DNA from: Nocardioides sp. IC4_145
GTDB taxonomy: Bacteria > Actinomycetota > Actinomycetes > Propionibacteriales > Nocardioidaceae
Length of the DNA stretch: 61,766 nucleotides
Direction of reading: 5' to 3'
Assembly (NCBI RefSeq): GCF_011250565.1
Contig: NZ_JAANMS010000025.1
Location: 1-61,766, forward strand
The position numbers and the translations under genes are program-made. The notes beneath the pieces were generated by a model, which saw only the letters and a program-made list of their open reading frames with translations, did no database searches and had not been told where the DNA came from. This document shows positions 43,929 through 52,793 of the stretch, in pieces (within the stretch, counting starts at the first letter, position 1; every line of letters starts with the position of its first letter).

Positions 43929-45359
43929 GTGGAGCTGCGGGACTACGCACGGATCCTGCGTCGGCGATGGGCGCTGATCGTCGTGGTGACCGCCCTGGTG
44001 CTCGGCGGCGCGGCGCTCCTGACGTTCACGGCCACGCCGCAGTACGCCTCCTCGACCAGCCTCTACGTCAGCACCAGCGACAGCGAATCGACCTCGGAGT
44101 CCTACCAGGGCGGGCTGCTCTCGCAGCAGAAGGTCACCTCGTTCGCGGAGCTCGCCACGAGTCGCCGCCTCGCCGACGCGGTGGCCGCCGAGATCGAGGG
44201 CGTCGACGCGGACGAGCTGCCGGAGAAGATCACCGCAGAGGTCAGCCCCGAGACCGTGATCCTCAAGCTCACCGCGACCGACCCCGACCCCGACGAGGCC
44301 CGGCTCATCGCGCAGACCTACGCCGAGGCGATGACCGACCTGGTGCGCGAGGTCGAGACCGGCGACGGCCAGGAGATGGCCGCGGTGAAGGCCACGATCG
44401 TCGACTCCGCCTCCGAGCCCGGCGGTCCCGTCTCGCCGCAGCCGGTCCGCAACCTCGGGCTCGGTCTCGTCCTCGGCCTGCTCCTCGGCGTTGGTCTCGC
44501 CGTGCTGCGCGAGGTGCTGGACACCAGCATCTCCAGCCTCGATGACCTCAACGGCACGACAGAGGCGCCGCTGCTCGGGACGATCGCGTACGACGCCTCG
44601 GCGCGCACCCGTCCCCTCATCACCACGCTCGACTCGCACGCCCCGCGTGTCGAGGCGTTCCGGGTGCTGCGCACGAACCTCCAGTTCGTCGATGTCGACG
44701 TCGCCAGCAAGGTCTTCGTCGTGACGTCGGCCGTCCCGGGGGAGGGCAAGACCACCACCTCGGTGAACCTCGCCGTCACCCTGGCCCAAGCAGGGACGAA
44801 GACGCTGCTGGTCGAGTCCGACCTGCGCCGCCCGAAGGCGTCGGCCATGCTCGACATCGACTACGCCGTCGGCGTGACGACGCTGCTCGTCGGCAAGGTC
44901 GCCCTCGACGACGTGATCGTCCGCCACGAGGAAACCGGCCTCGACGTGCTGCCGAGCGGCGCGATCCCGCCCAACCCTGCCGAGCTGCTGCAGTCTCGCG
45001 CGATGGGTGAGCTGCTGACCGAGCTGCGGACGCGGTACGACGTCGTCATCATCGACGCGCCGCCGCTGCTGCCGGTCACCGACGCCGCGCTGCTCTCGGC
45101 TCAGGCTGACGGTGCGCTCTTGGTGGTCCGCCACGGCAAGACGACCAAGGACCAGCTCGCCCAAGCCGTCGAGCGGCTCGACTCCGTCGACGCCCAGCCC
45201 ATCGGCACGGTGCTCAACATGACGCCGGCCAAGAGCCGCGGCGGCTACGGCTACGGGTATGGCTATGGGTACGGCTACGGGTATGGCTACGCCCCCGAGG
45301 CGCCGAAGAGCACGGACACGGCGAAGCGCGGGCGTCGCGCCAAGCACGACGACGCCTGA
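43929..45359 (+). CDS. polysaccharide co-polymerase/tyrosine autokinase (BY-kinase)
   Basis: 476 residues. Wzz-like N-terminus with two membrane helices (LIVVVTALVLGGAALLTFTA at about 18-37 and LGLGLVLGLLLGVGLAVL near 180-197) and extracytoplasmic loop between; then a cytoplasmic kinase: Walker A SAVPGEGKTTT (Lys about 274), Walker A' VESDLRRP, Walker B DVVIIDAPPL. C-terminal (GY)8 tail at about 439-454 is the phosphotyrosine cluster. Controls polymer length and export. GTG start 43929 with AGGAGG. The LMW phosphatase domain in the CysC fusion may be its partner. Confidence 0.92.
   Translation: MELRDYARILRRRWALIVVVTALVLGGAALLTFTATPQYASSTSLYVSTSDSESTSESYQGGLLSQQKVTSFAELATSRRLADAVAAEIEGVDADELPEKITAEVSPETVILKLTATDPDPDEARLIAQTYAEAMTDLVREVETGDGQEMAAVKATIVDSASEPGGPVSPQPVRNLGLGLVLGLLLGVGLAVLREVLDTSISSLDDLNGTTEAPLLGTIAYDASARTRPLITTLDSHAPRVEAFRVLRTNLQFVDVDVASKVFVVTSAVPGEGKTTTSVNLAVTLAQAGTKTLLVESDLRRPKASAMLDIDYAVGVTTLLVGKVALDDVIVRHEETGLDVLPSGAIPPNPAELLQSRAMGELLTELRTRYDVVIIDAPPLLPVTDAALLSAQADGALLVVRHGKTTKDQLAQAVERLDSVDAQPIGTVLNMTPAKSRGGYGYGYGYGYGYGYGYAPEAPKSTDTAKRGRRAKHDDA
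45243..45290 (+). repeat. (Gly-Tyr)8 hexanucleotide tandem repeat in the kinase tail
   Basis: Eight GGC/GGG-TAC/TAT units. Synonymous codons vary, so the DNA repeat is imperfect while the protein repeat is exact, pointing to selection for tyrosine number. Confidence 0.9.
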
Positions 45360-45366
45360 CTCGTCC

Positions 45367-45515
45367 CGCTGGTTGAGCAGGCGAGCCGTCGTCGAAACCC
45401 GGTGACGGTGGGCGCCGCCCTGCGTATCTCCAGGGGTTTCGACTCGCTCAGGCCGCCAGCCGGCCTTCGCGGCTCAACCAGCGGTGACGCCGGCCTGCGC
45501 TGCTCAGCCAGCGGC
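45367..45515. repeat. dispersed repeats, A-type and B-type
   Basis: CCGCTGGTTGAGCAGGCGAGCC... then GGGGTTTCGACTCGCTCAGG...CCGGCCTTCGCGGCTCAACCAGCGG (about 45433-45484), then partial CTGCTCAGCCAGCGG. Between convergent BY-kinase and sugar transferase. Confidence 0.85.
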
Positions 45516-45522
45516 AAGGCGT

Positions 45523-46980
45523 TCAGTAGGCTCCGCGGGAGCCGAAGACGGCGCCGAAGGTCTTCGCCAGGATCGAGAGGTCCTGCATCATCGACCAGTT
45601 GTCGACGTAGTAGAGATCGAGGCGCACCGCCTCGGACCACGACAGGTCCGAACGGCCGGAGACCTGCCACAGGCCGGTCATCCCCGGGCGGACGCGCAGA
45701 CGGCGTACGGTGTCGCCCTCGTAGCGCGCGACCTCGAGGGGAAGCGGCGGCCGCGGGCCGACCAGGCTCATCTCGCCGCGGAGCACGTTGAAGAGCTGCG
45801 GCAGCTCGTCGAGGGACAACCGGCGCAGCCACCGGCCCGGCTTGGTGACCCGCGGGTCGTCCTTCATCTTGAACAGGCCGGCCTCGTAGCCCTGCTGGGC
45901 ATGCAGCTCCTTGAGCCGCTGCTCGGCGTCGACCACCATGGTGCGGAACTTCAGGCACGGGAACTCTCGCCCGTCCTGCCCGACCCGGGTCTGCTTGAAA
46001 AGCACCGGGCCTCGGTCGTGCAGCTTGATCTGCAGCGCGGCCAGGAGGAACAGCGGGCTGAACGCGAGGATCAGGCCGGCGGAGCCGAAGGCGTCGAAGA
46101 GGCGCTTCCCCCAGCGCGAGGCGTCGGTGGCCCGCGGGGGATCGATGTGCATGAGCGGCAGACCGCCGACCGGGCGCACGCGGATGCGTTCACCGGACAC
46201 GTCGGTGACGCTGGGTGCCACCACCAGCTGCACGTGCTCGTGCTCGAGGTCCCAGGCCAGCCGGCGCATCTGGGTGGCCGACCCGAGGGCTCCGCCGGCG
46301 ATGAAGACCACGTCGGCGCCGGACTCCAGGACCACCGAGGTGATGTCGTCGGAGTTGCCGAGCACCGGAATGCCCGAACGGGTCTCCTCGTCGAGGTAAT
46401 ACGCCGGCGTCAGCGCGCCCACGACCCGGTAACCCAGCCAGCGCTCACGCCGAAGCACGGCGGCGATCTCGTCGATGTGAGCCGGAGAACCGGCGATCAG
46501 CACGCGGTGCAACAGCGAGCCACGCCGGCGTGCCTGGTGCAGGGCCCAGCGGACCGCGAAGCGGCCCAGCAGGAGGGTCGGGATGCCGATGGCGAAGGAC
46601 AGGAAGTAGAAGCCGCGGGACAGCGGGTAGTCCGCGAAGAAGCACCCGACGCCGATCAGGGCGGCGGCGACCATCGAGCCGTTGAAGACGAGCTTGTACT
46701 CCTCGGTGCCGGCTCCGAAGACGCTCGGGCTGTACGCCCCTGCGACGAGCAAGGTGAGGACCCAGCCGAGCACCACGAGCGGTCCGGCGGTGCCGAGGTG
46801 GTGGGACACGTCGGCCGGGCTCGGGAAAATCCCGAACGTCTGGCGACCCGCCGCCGCGACCAGCACGGCCATGACGACGACCGCCACGTCGAGGACGAGC
46901 GCCGACGCGGGCAGGAAGCGCAACGACCGCGAGGGTGCGCCGGATCGCAGACGTGAGCGTCCTGAGGAGAGGACAGTCAT
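45523..46980 (-). CDS. polyprenyl-phosphate sugar-1-phosphate transferase (WbaP/PglC-type)
   Basis: 485 residues. N-terminal about five membrane helices ([35 protein letters not shown]), central CoA-binding-like Rossmann domain ([18 protein letters not shown]), and C-terminal sugar transferase domain with [49 protein letters not shown] and SLVGPRPP. It places the first sugar phosphate on the lipid carrier for polysaccharide synthesis. ATG at 46980 chosen; a longer frame extends 20 residues. Confidence 0.92.
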   Translation of the reverse strand: MTVLSSGRSRLRSGAPSRSLRFLPASALVLDVAVVVMAVLVAAAGRQTFGIFPSPADVSHHLGTAGPLVVLGWVLTLLVAGAYSPSVFGAGTEEYKLVFNGSMVAAALIGVGCFFADYPLSRGFYFLSFAIGIPTLLLGRFAVRWALHQARRRGSLLHRVLIAGSPAHIDEIAAVLRRERWLGYRVVGALTPAYYLDEETRSGIPVLGNSDDITSVVLESGADVVFIAGGALGSATQMRRLAWDLEHEHVQLVVAPSVTDVSGERIRVRPVGGLPLMHIDPPRATDASRWGKRLFDAFGSAGLILAFSPLFLLAALQIKLHDRGPVLFKQTRVGQDGREFPCLKFRTMVVDAEQRLKELHAQQGYEAGLFKMKDDPRVTKPGRWLRRLSLDELPQLFNVLRGEMSLVGPRPPLPLEVARYEGDTVRRLRVRPGMTGLWQVSGRSDLSWSEAVRLDLYYVDNWSMMQDLSILAKTFGAVFGSRGAY

Positions 46981-47161
46981 GCGGTGTCCATCGGATGTCC
47001 CATGTGGCTCGAGCGGTCCCGTACGGCGTCGTTGCCGCAATCGGTCATCAGCACCGCATCCGGGTCTTCACCCAGCGCGGGCTGTGCCCGGACAATGTAA
47101 AGCCTCGCGGCACCTCGGCCCAGCCGATCGCCCGAAAGCGGACGGACGTGGTTCGTTCGGA

Positions 47162-47299
47162 TCAGGCGGTCGGCGCGTCCATCGTGGCGACGTAGTGGTC
47201 GAAGGCGCCGGGCGCCTCGGGGTGCACGCCCTGCCGCTCGCACCAGCTCTCGTAGGGCGTCGCCCACTGGTCCTCGACGGGTTGGCCCACCAAGCTCAT
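47162..47299 (-). CDS. 45-residue hypothetical protein
   Basis: A short gene with an excellent ribosome site (GGAGGACG before ATG 47299). Begins MSLVGQPVEDQWATPYESWC; ends with PGAFDHYVATMDAPTA. Contains several Trp/Tyr/His/Cys residues, so it is probably a folded small protein or peptide. It lies alone, upstream of the sugar transferase on the same strand with 181 bp between. Rest of the 46981-47461 gap holds no gene. No family known to me. Confidence 0.6.
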   Translation of the reverse strand: MSLVGQPVEDQWATPYESWCERQGVHPEAPGAFDHYVATMDAPTA

Positions 47300-47461
47300 G
47301 TCGTCCTCCGATGTGCGTGCCTGACCGGCTGTTCCCGCGGTGTACCTCGGCCAAACCTCGGGTGACGGATTTGTTACCTACGAGTCGCGGCGCGCCGCGT
47401 CGTCGACCGGCGCCGGTCGTCCGTCGCCGGCTCGTCGCCCGCGGACGCTAGCCTGCCGCTC

Positions 47462-48466
47462 ATGAAGGTCCTGGTCACCGGCGGCGCCGGCTACATCGGT
47501 TCGACGACCTGCAAGGCGCTCGAGGAGGCCGGGCACGTGCCCGTCGTGCTCGACTCGCTGCTCACCGGCCCGCGCGTCTTCGTCGGCGACCGCGCGTTCT
47601 ACAAGGGCGACATCGCGGACCGCGCCCTCCTGCGTCGCATCGCTGCGGAGCACCCCGACCTTGACGCCACCATCCACATGGCCGCGCGGATCGTCGTGCC
47701 GGAGTCGGTCGAGAAGCCGTTCGAGTACTACCGCGACAACGTCGCCAAGTCACTCGAGCTCTTCGACGAGCTCGACGGTCTCGGCCTGGGGCGGGTGCTG
47801 TTCTCCAGCTCCGCGAGCCTCTACGCGACGAAGGACTCCTTCGAGGTCACCGAGGAGGACCCGCTCGCGCCGCAGTCGCCGTACGCCCGGACCAAGCGGA
47901 TGATGGAGCAGGTCCTCGAGGACATGGCGGCCGCGACCGACCTGCGAGCGATCATCCTGCGCTACTTCAACCCCATCGGCTCCGACCCCGACCTGGAGAC
48001 GGGCATCTACGCCCGGGAGCCTTCGCACGTGCTCGGCCAGCTGGTCATGGCCGCGCGCGGGCAGAAGGACGCCTTCACCATCACCGGCGTGGACCACCCG
48101 ACCCGGGACGGCACCGGCATCCGGGACTACATCCACGTCTGGGACATCGCCCGCGCCCACGTGCGCGCGGTGGAGAGGTTCGACGACGTGCTCGCCGCCG
48201 TCGACGCGCCGAGCACGGTCATCAACCTCGGCACCGGCAGCGGCGTCACCGTCCGTGAGCTGGTGGCGTCGTTCGAGCGGGTCTTCGGCTCGTCGGTGCC
48301 GACCGCCGAGGCGCCGCCACGGCCGGGCGACGCCGTCGGCGCCTTCGCGAACGTCGACAAGTCGCGGCGGCTGCTGGACTGGTCGACCGAGCTGTCGCTC
48401 GACGACGCCATCGCCTCCGCGCTGGCGTGGGGGGAGAAGCGCAAGGAGATCCTCGGCTACGAGTGA
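47462..48466 (+). CDS. galE: UDP-glucose 4-epimerase
   Basis: 334 residues. VTGGAGYIGSTTCKALEEAGH, ARIVVPESVEKP, FSSSASLYA, YARTK (Tyr-x3-Lys), LRYFNPIGSDP, RDGTGIRDYIHVWDIARAH. Interconverts UDP-glucose and UDP-galactose or the N-acetyl forms. ATG at 47462. Likely a sugar supply gene for the same polymer. Confidence 0.92.
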   Translation: MKVLVTGGAGYIGSTTCKALEEAGHVPVVLDSLLTGPRVFVGDRAFYKGDIADRALLRRIAAEHPDLDATIHMAARIVVPESVEKPFEYYRDNVAKSLELFDELDGLGLGRVLFSSSASLYATKDSFEVTEEDPLAPQSPYARTKRMMEQVLEDMAAATDLRAIILRYFNPIGSDPDLETGIYAREPSHVLGQLVMAARGQKDAFTITGVDHPTRDGTGIRDYIHVWDIARAHVRAVERFDDVLAAVDAPSTVINLGTGSGVTVRELVASFERVFGSSVPTAEAPPRPGDAVGAFANVDKSRRLLDWSTELSLDDAIASALAWGEKRKEILGYE

Positions 48467-48492
48467 CCGGGGTTGCGGCCCTGCGCACGTCG

Positions 48493-48546
48493 CGGGGTTT
48501 CGACATCGCTCAGGCCGTCAGACGGCCTTCGCTGCTCAACCAGCGG
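48493..48546. repeat. dispersed repeat, B-type
   Basis: GGGGTTTCGACATCGCTCAGGCCGTCAGACGGCC...GCTCAACCAGCGG; same element as 39186-39238. Lies between convergent galE and DUF4012 genes. Confidence 0.88.
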
Positions 48547-48553
48547 GAGCCGG

Positions 48554-50299
48554 TCAGTCGCAGGCGCTGGGGTAGGTCGCCCTCGACCGGGTCGGCTCGA
48601 TGGACGGCGTCGTGCGCATCTCGACGGCGCCGTCCTGGCCCTCCAGGGTGGTCATCCGCCACTCGACGTTCGTGACCTCGCCGGGCTCCAGCTCGGCGAT
48701 GACCCGGGTGACCGGCCGACCCTCGTGCTCGAACCCCTGCACGTCGACCGGCCGACCGTTGAAGGTGACCCGGTCGATGGAACCCCCGACCGGGCCGTAG
48801 AGGTAGGCCGACACCAGCTGGGAGCCGACGTCCACGCTGTACCCCCCGCCCGTCACGTAGTCCGGAAGGGAGGCGACAGCGTTCGTGTCGACGGTGGACT
48901 CGAGGCGCAGGACTCCGTCGACGCGCTGACGGTCGTCCGTGCACGAAGTCGCAGCTGCCCGAACGGCGTGCCGGAGGAAGTAGGACATCTTCCCGATGCC
49001 GGTGTCGTCGAGGTAGACGCCGACCTGCGGACGGTCGGACTCCTCGCTCGGGAGCTCGCCGCTGACCCCGGACCCGGCCAGTGCGTCCTGCTCGGTCTCG
49101 TCGAAGGAGTGGACCAGCAGGCGACCTTCGCGAGCGCCGCGGCTCAGCGCCCGCAGCATGTCCTGAGGCGCCCCGCCACCGGCGGACACGCGATCAAAGA
49201 CGGTCTTGGCCGCGTCGCGGAAGAAGGCGTCCTGGGCGGCCGGCTCCGGAAGACGCACGTACACCTGGTGGAGGAGCTCGTCGACGGCGTTGTCCGTCGT
49301 CAGCTCGACGCTGCCGACCTGGACCGGACCGGTCACTTCCAGCAGGTACGACAGCGCAACCGGGTCGATCGACAGCACGCCCGCCGGGTCCTCCGGCTGG
49401 GTCTCGACCCAGCGGGCCGCGATCAGCTCGGACGAACGCGGCCAGTCCGGGGTCAGGTTGGCGTCGAGGACGTAGCGGCCGAGGTTCGGGCCGAAGAGAT
49501 CGCGCTCAGCGGTCGTGAGCGGGAGGACGGGCCCTTGCCGGCGGCCGAACGCGTTGCCCGCGACCTGGCGTACCAGCTCGACCCGCCCGTCGTCGGTCCG
49601 CACCACCGAGATCGCGCCGGGAAGGCCACCCGTCGCGCGGACCTCCGCGTTGTTCTGCATCACGAGGAGGAAGTCGCGCGGGCCGTCGGCGCCGAGCATG
49701 CTCGGCATGACCTCGAGCGCGGTGTGGGCCGCGCTCATGGCGCGTTGGGCCTCCCCGACCTTGTCGCGCAGCTCCCGGAACGCGACCGCGAGCCGGTCGA
49801 CGTACCCACTGGGGTCGGCGTCGGTGAGCCGCTGATCGGCGTCGGTGAACGTCGCGTCCGCCCGCTCGACTGGTTGCCGAAGCCGCTCGAGCGCATCGAG
49901 GTCGACCCGGGCGTCCCTCGGGACGATCGAGTCCAGGTCGTCCGACACGGCGATGAGCGGGTCCACCCCGTCCGCCCCCAGCCCGGCGACGACGTCGCTC
50001 GCCAATGCGATCCCGTCGGCGTCGTCGCCGATGAAAGGCAGGACGCCCAGTGCGCGCCAGGTGAGGCCGGAGGTGCGGTCCGCCGCCTCCTCGCTGTGCC
50101 GCCGGAAGTCCTCGAGGGCTGCGCGTGCGCGGCCGGTCTCGGCGTCCTCGACCGCTGTCTGGACCGCGTCGGCGTCGTCGACCACCGCGCTCAGCGAGCG
50201 ATTGACCTGGTACGCCGTCCACCCGACCCAGGCAGCGGCCGCAACCACCAGGACGACGACGAGAGCCAGGACGGTGCCGAGACGGCGGGGGCGAGGCAT
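48554..50299 (-). CDS. DUF4012 family membrane-anchored protein
   Basis: 581 residues. One N-terminal transmembrane anchor (VLALVVVLVVAAAAWVGWTA, about 8-28), the rest outside the membrane. Family hallmark NNAEVRATGGLPGAISVV (about 218-235) is seen. DUF4012 proteins occur with polysaccharide genes in actinobacteria and other bacteria; a role in glycan attachment has been guessed but not shown. ATG at 50299. Ends just before the dispersed repeat. Confidence 0.88.
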   Translation of the reverse strand: MPRPRRLGTVLALVVVLVVAAAAWVGWTAYQVNRSLSAVVDDADAVQTAVEDAETGRARAALEDFRRHSEEAADRTSGLTWRALGVLPFIGDDADGIALASDVVAGLGADGVDPLIAVSDDLDSIVPRDARVDLDALERLRQPVERADATFTDADQRLTDADPSGYVDRLAVAFRELRDKVGEAQRAMSAAHTALEVMPSMLGADGPRDFLLVMQNNAEVRATGGLPGAISVVRTDDGRVELVRQVAGNAFGRRQGPVLPLTTAERDLFGPNLGRYVLDANLTPDWPRSSELIAARWVETQPEDPAGVLSIDPVALSYLLEVTGPVQVGSVELTTDNAVDELLHQVYVRLPEPAAQDAFFRDAAKTVFDRVSAGGGAPQDMLRALSRGAREGRLLVHSFDETEQDALAGSGVSGELPSEESDRPQVGVYLDDTGIGKMSYFLRHAVRAAATSCTDDRQRVDGVLRLESTVDTNAVASLPDYVTGGGYSVDVGSQLVSAYLYGPVGGSIDRVTFNGRPVDVQGFEHEGRPVTRVIAELEPGEVTNVEWRMTTLEGQDGAVEMRTTPSIEPTRSRATYPSACD

Positions 50300-50359
50300 G
50301 GCGGGACCCTATCGAGCGGCAGGACGGTGACTTTCGGGACGAGCCGGCAAGAAACGACG

Positions 50360-50386
50360 AAGACCCCGGCCGATGGCCGGGGTCTT
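50360..50386 (-). terminator. intrinsic terminator of the small secreted protein gene
   Basis: AAGACCCCGGCC-GAT-GGCCGGGGTCTT, a perfect 12-bp stem with a 3-nt loop, 14 bp after the stop of the gene at 50401-50814. Confidence 0.88.
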
Positions 50387-50400
50387 CGCACCAAGGCTGG

Positions 50401-50814
50401 TTACTTGACCGTGATCCAGTACGTCCGGGTGACGTACGCGAAGGGGGAACCCTTCTTCGGGAGCAGACGGACGGTCACCTTGTACTTGCCCGGGGCCAGG
50501 CCCTTGGGGCCCTGGATGGTGACCGCGCCGTTCTTGTTGACCTTCTTGAGCTTGTTCGAGACGACCGGCCCGCCGACCTGCTTGATCTTCATGCGGACCT
50601 GACCCTTGACGGTCGCGTCCCCGTTGCTGTCGAACTTGACCTTGACCTTCGGCCGCTCGCCGCGGTCGATGACCTTGTCCTTGACGACCTCGGTCTGGGG
50701 CTTGGTGCAACCGCTGTAGCCGTTGCAAGCCGCGTTGGCCGCACCGGTGCTGGCGCCGACGAAACCGGCGGCCATGAGCACGGACGCCAGGAGTCCGATG
50801 ATGAGCTTCTTCAT
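50401..50814 (-). CDS. small secreted protein
   Basis: 137 residues. Signal peptide about 1-28 (KKLIIGLLASVLMAAGFVGA, ending ANAAC), then CNGYSGCTKPQ with two Cys that may form a bond, and a lysine-rich beta domain (RPKVKVKFDSNGDATVKGQV, APGKYKVTVRLLPKKGSPF). No LPXTG or anchor. ATG 50814 with GGGAGA upstream; a promoter and terminator can both be placed, so it is an independently transcribed gene. Function unknown; fold resembles the Ig-like domain of the secreted protein at 11214-11597. Confidence 0.75.
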   Translation of the reverse strand: MKKLIIGLLASVLMAAGFVGASTGAANAACNGYSGCTKPQTEVVKDKVIDRGERPKVKVKFDSNGDATVKGQVRMKIKQVGGPVVSNKLKKVNKNGAVTIQGPKGLAPGKYKVTVRLLPKKGSPFAYVTRTYWITVK

Positions 50815-50890
50815 AGTGGGTATCTCCCCATGTGGCGCCCGGGGGGACGCATCGCGTGCAAGACGTGCAGATCTTTGCACAGCCGCGGCG

Positions 50891-50919
50891 CCTATACCGC
50901 ATCCTTGCTGGATTACCAA
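50891..50919 (-). promoter_or_regulatory. putative promoter of small secreted protein gene
   Basis: On the minus strand TTGGTA, 17-bp spacer, TATAGG. Would give an untranslated leader of about 70 bases to the ATG at 50814. Confidence 0.5.
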
Positions 50920-51061
50920 TCAGTAGTTCACAGAACTCACCGGTTTCGGTGACATGCGCCGCCGCACCAGGTCCAGACAGCTCGGCCGTGCAGGTGTGGT
51001 CCGTGCCACCAGCCTGATCGGTTCGCCTGCGTCAGGTTCTCCGGCGTTGCACCCTGAGGGC

Positions 51062-51151
51062 ATGTGGAGGGGGATCAAGAAGTGGAAGCGTCGAGTGAAG
51101 TGCCGGGTCAAGCACGGACCCGCCTGTCCGCACGTGAGCGGCTTCCACTGA
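51062..51151 (+). CDS. possible small cationic peptide (29 residues)
   Basis: Begins MWRGIKKWKRRVKCRVKHG and ends with a Cys-containing tail (CPHVSGFH). Strong positive charge and two Cys/Trp features; preceded by CTGAGGG. Could be a real short peptide or chance. It lies in the 366-bp gap between a secreted-protein gene and the TetR gene, which is otherwise empty apart from the promoter. Confidence 0.3.
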   Translation: MWRGIKKWKRRVKCRVKHGPACPHVSGFH

Positions 51152-51180
51152 GCTGACGAGGTGGTGCCGGCGCTGCCGGC

Positions 51181-51798
51181 TCAGGTCGCGCCGGCGCCGG
51201 CCAGCACGAAGTCGACGATCGACGCCACCTGGGCCTGCAGGTCGGGCTCGCCGGCAGCGGTGCCCCCGCCGGGCAGGAGCAGGCGGTTCATGGTGACCGC
51301 GCCGTACAGGCAGAGCACGAGGGTCGCGGCAGGCAGGTCCGCGGGGACCTCGCCACGGTCGACCGCGCGCCGGAGGATCGGCAGCACGGCGTCGGTGTGG
51401 TGGCGGGCGACCCGTTCGGTGAACGAGCCGAGCGACGACGGAGCGCCGGCGGCGTCGACGATCATCCGGACCGTCGCCCAGCCGGCCGGGTCCAGGTAGT
51501 GGCGGAACAGGTTGGTCGCCAGCGCCTCGAGGTCGCCGCGCAGCGAGCCGGTGTCGACGTCCTCGATGCCGGCCGCGCGGAGCTCGACGGCGTCGACGAG
51601 GAGCGAGTCCTTGTCGCGCCAGCGCAGATAGACCGTCGACTTGCCGACGCCGGCCCGCCGGGCGACCGCGTCGATGGTGAAGCCGGCCCAGCCGCGCTCG
51701 CCGTACTCCTCCAGCGCCGCCTCCAGGATCCGCGCCTCCGCTCCCGGCGTGCGCGGGCGGCCGCGGCTGCGGCGCGGCGCGGGGGAGGGGGACGCCAT
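51181..51798 (-). CDS. TetR-family regulator
   Basis: 205 residues. HTH at about 22-68: ARILEAALEEYGERGWAGFT, IDAVARRAGVGKSTVYLRWR, DKDSLLVDAV. C-terminal ligand domain is generic. ATG at 51798, divergent from gpgS with a 41-bp gap, so it may act on the gpgS operon, though no operator is seen. Confidence 0.9.
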   Translation of the reverse strand: MASPSPAPRRSRGRPRTPGAEARILEAALEEYGERGWAGFTIDAVARRAGVGKSTVYLRWRDKDSLLVDAVELRAAGIEDVDTGSLRGDLEALATNLFRHYLDPAGWATVRMIVDAAGAPSSLGSFTERVARHHTDAVLPILRRAVDRGEVPADLPAATLVLCLYGAVTMNRLLLPGGGTAAGEPDLQAQVASIVDFVLAGAGAT

Positions 51799-51839
51799 GC
51801 CCGCGATTCAACCACCCGGCCGCCGACTACGTTGGCGGC

Positions 51840-52793
51840 ATGGTTGTCGATGCTGCGGACGGCGGCTGGTTCGCCCGCAACACCTCCCACTGGGACGACT
51901 GGTCGCTCGACGACCTCGTCGCGGCGAAGGGCTCCCAGCGGGTCAGCCTCGTGGTCCCCGCGCGCAACGAGGCCGGCACCGTCGGCGACGTCGTCACCCG
52001 GGTGCGGGAGGCGCTCGTCGAGACGGTCGCGCTCGTCGACGAGGTCGTGGTGATCGACTCCGACTCCACCGACGCGACGTACGACGTGGCGAGCGACGCC
52101 GGCGCGGTCGTCCACCGCTCCGCCGAGGTGCGGCCCGACCTCGGCTCGCGGCCCGGCAAGGGCGAGGCGATGTGGAAGTCGCTCTTCGTGACCACCGGCG
52201 ACGTCCTCGTCTTCATGGACGCCGACCTCACCGAGTGGGACACCCACTTCGTGCCCGGCCTGCTCGGCCCGCTGCTGACCCGGCCGGACGTCGCCCTGGT
52301 CAAGGGTTTCTACGAGCGGCCGGGGGCGGAGGGGCCGTACGACGGCGGGCGGGTGACCGAGCTCGTCGCTCGGCCGCTCGTCGCGCTCGAGCACCCCGAG
52401 CTGGCCGGCCTCGTGCAACCGCTCGCGGGGGAGTGGGCCGTGCGGCGGTCGCTCTTCGAGGCGCTGCCCGTGCCGGTCGGGTACGCCGTCGAGCTGGCCG
52501 CCCTCGTCGACACCGCCTCCCTGCTGGGGGTCGACGCGATCGCACAGGTCGACCTCGGGCGACGGGACCATGCGCACCAGGCGTTGCACGACCTCGGTGC
52601 GATGGCGACGCAGATCCTGGCCGCCATGGCGCGGCGGCGAGGCGCGACGGGTTTCGAGACAGGCGCTAGCGCGCCTTCCTCAACCAGCCGAGCAGTGACC
52701 CTCCGGCAGTACCAGCCCGGCCCGGACGGCATCACGCCGGTCGAGCGCCAGGTGCTCGTCTCGGAGCGCCCGCCGGCGAGGTCCGTGGCATGA
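51840..52793 (+). CDS. gpgS: glucosyl-3-phosphoglycerate synthase
   Basis: 317 residues, GT-A fold. RVSLVVPARNEAGTVGDVV, VIDSDSTDATYDVA, GKGEAMWKSLFVTTGDVLVF, MDADLTEWDTHFV (DxD), then QPLAGEWAVRRSLFEALPVPVGYAVELA. Transfers glucose from UDP-glucose to 3-phosphoglycerate, first step of methylglucose lipopolysaccharide synthesis in mycobacteria. Near the C-terminus GFETGASAPSSTSR (about 273-286) is encoded by a dispersed repeat inserted in frame. Overlaps folP by 4 bp. Confidence 0.9.
   Translation: MVVDAADGGWFARNTSHWDDWSLDDLVAAKGSQRVSLVVPARNEAGTVGDVVTRVREALVETVALVDEVVVIDSDSTDATYDVASDAGAVVHRSAEVRPDLGSRPGKGEAMWKSLFVTTGDVLVFMDADLTEWDTHFVPGLLGPLLTRPDVALVKGFYERPGAEGPYDGGRVTELVARPLVALEHPELAGLVQPLAGEWAVRRSLFEALPVPVGYAVELAALVDTASLLGVDAIAQVDLGRRDHAHQALHDLGAMATQILAAMARRRGATGFETGASAPSSTSRAVTLRQYQPGPDGITPVERQVLVSERPPARSVA
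52648..52690. repeat. in-frame dispersed repeat inside gpgS
   Basis: CGGGTTTCGAGACAGGCGC...GCGCGCCTTCCTCAACCAGCCG, read in the plus direction as GFETGASAPSSTSR. Same DNA as the copies in the CysC fusion, but translated from the other strand. Confidence 0.9.
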
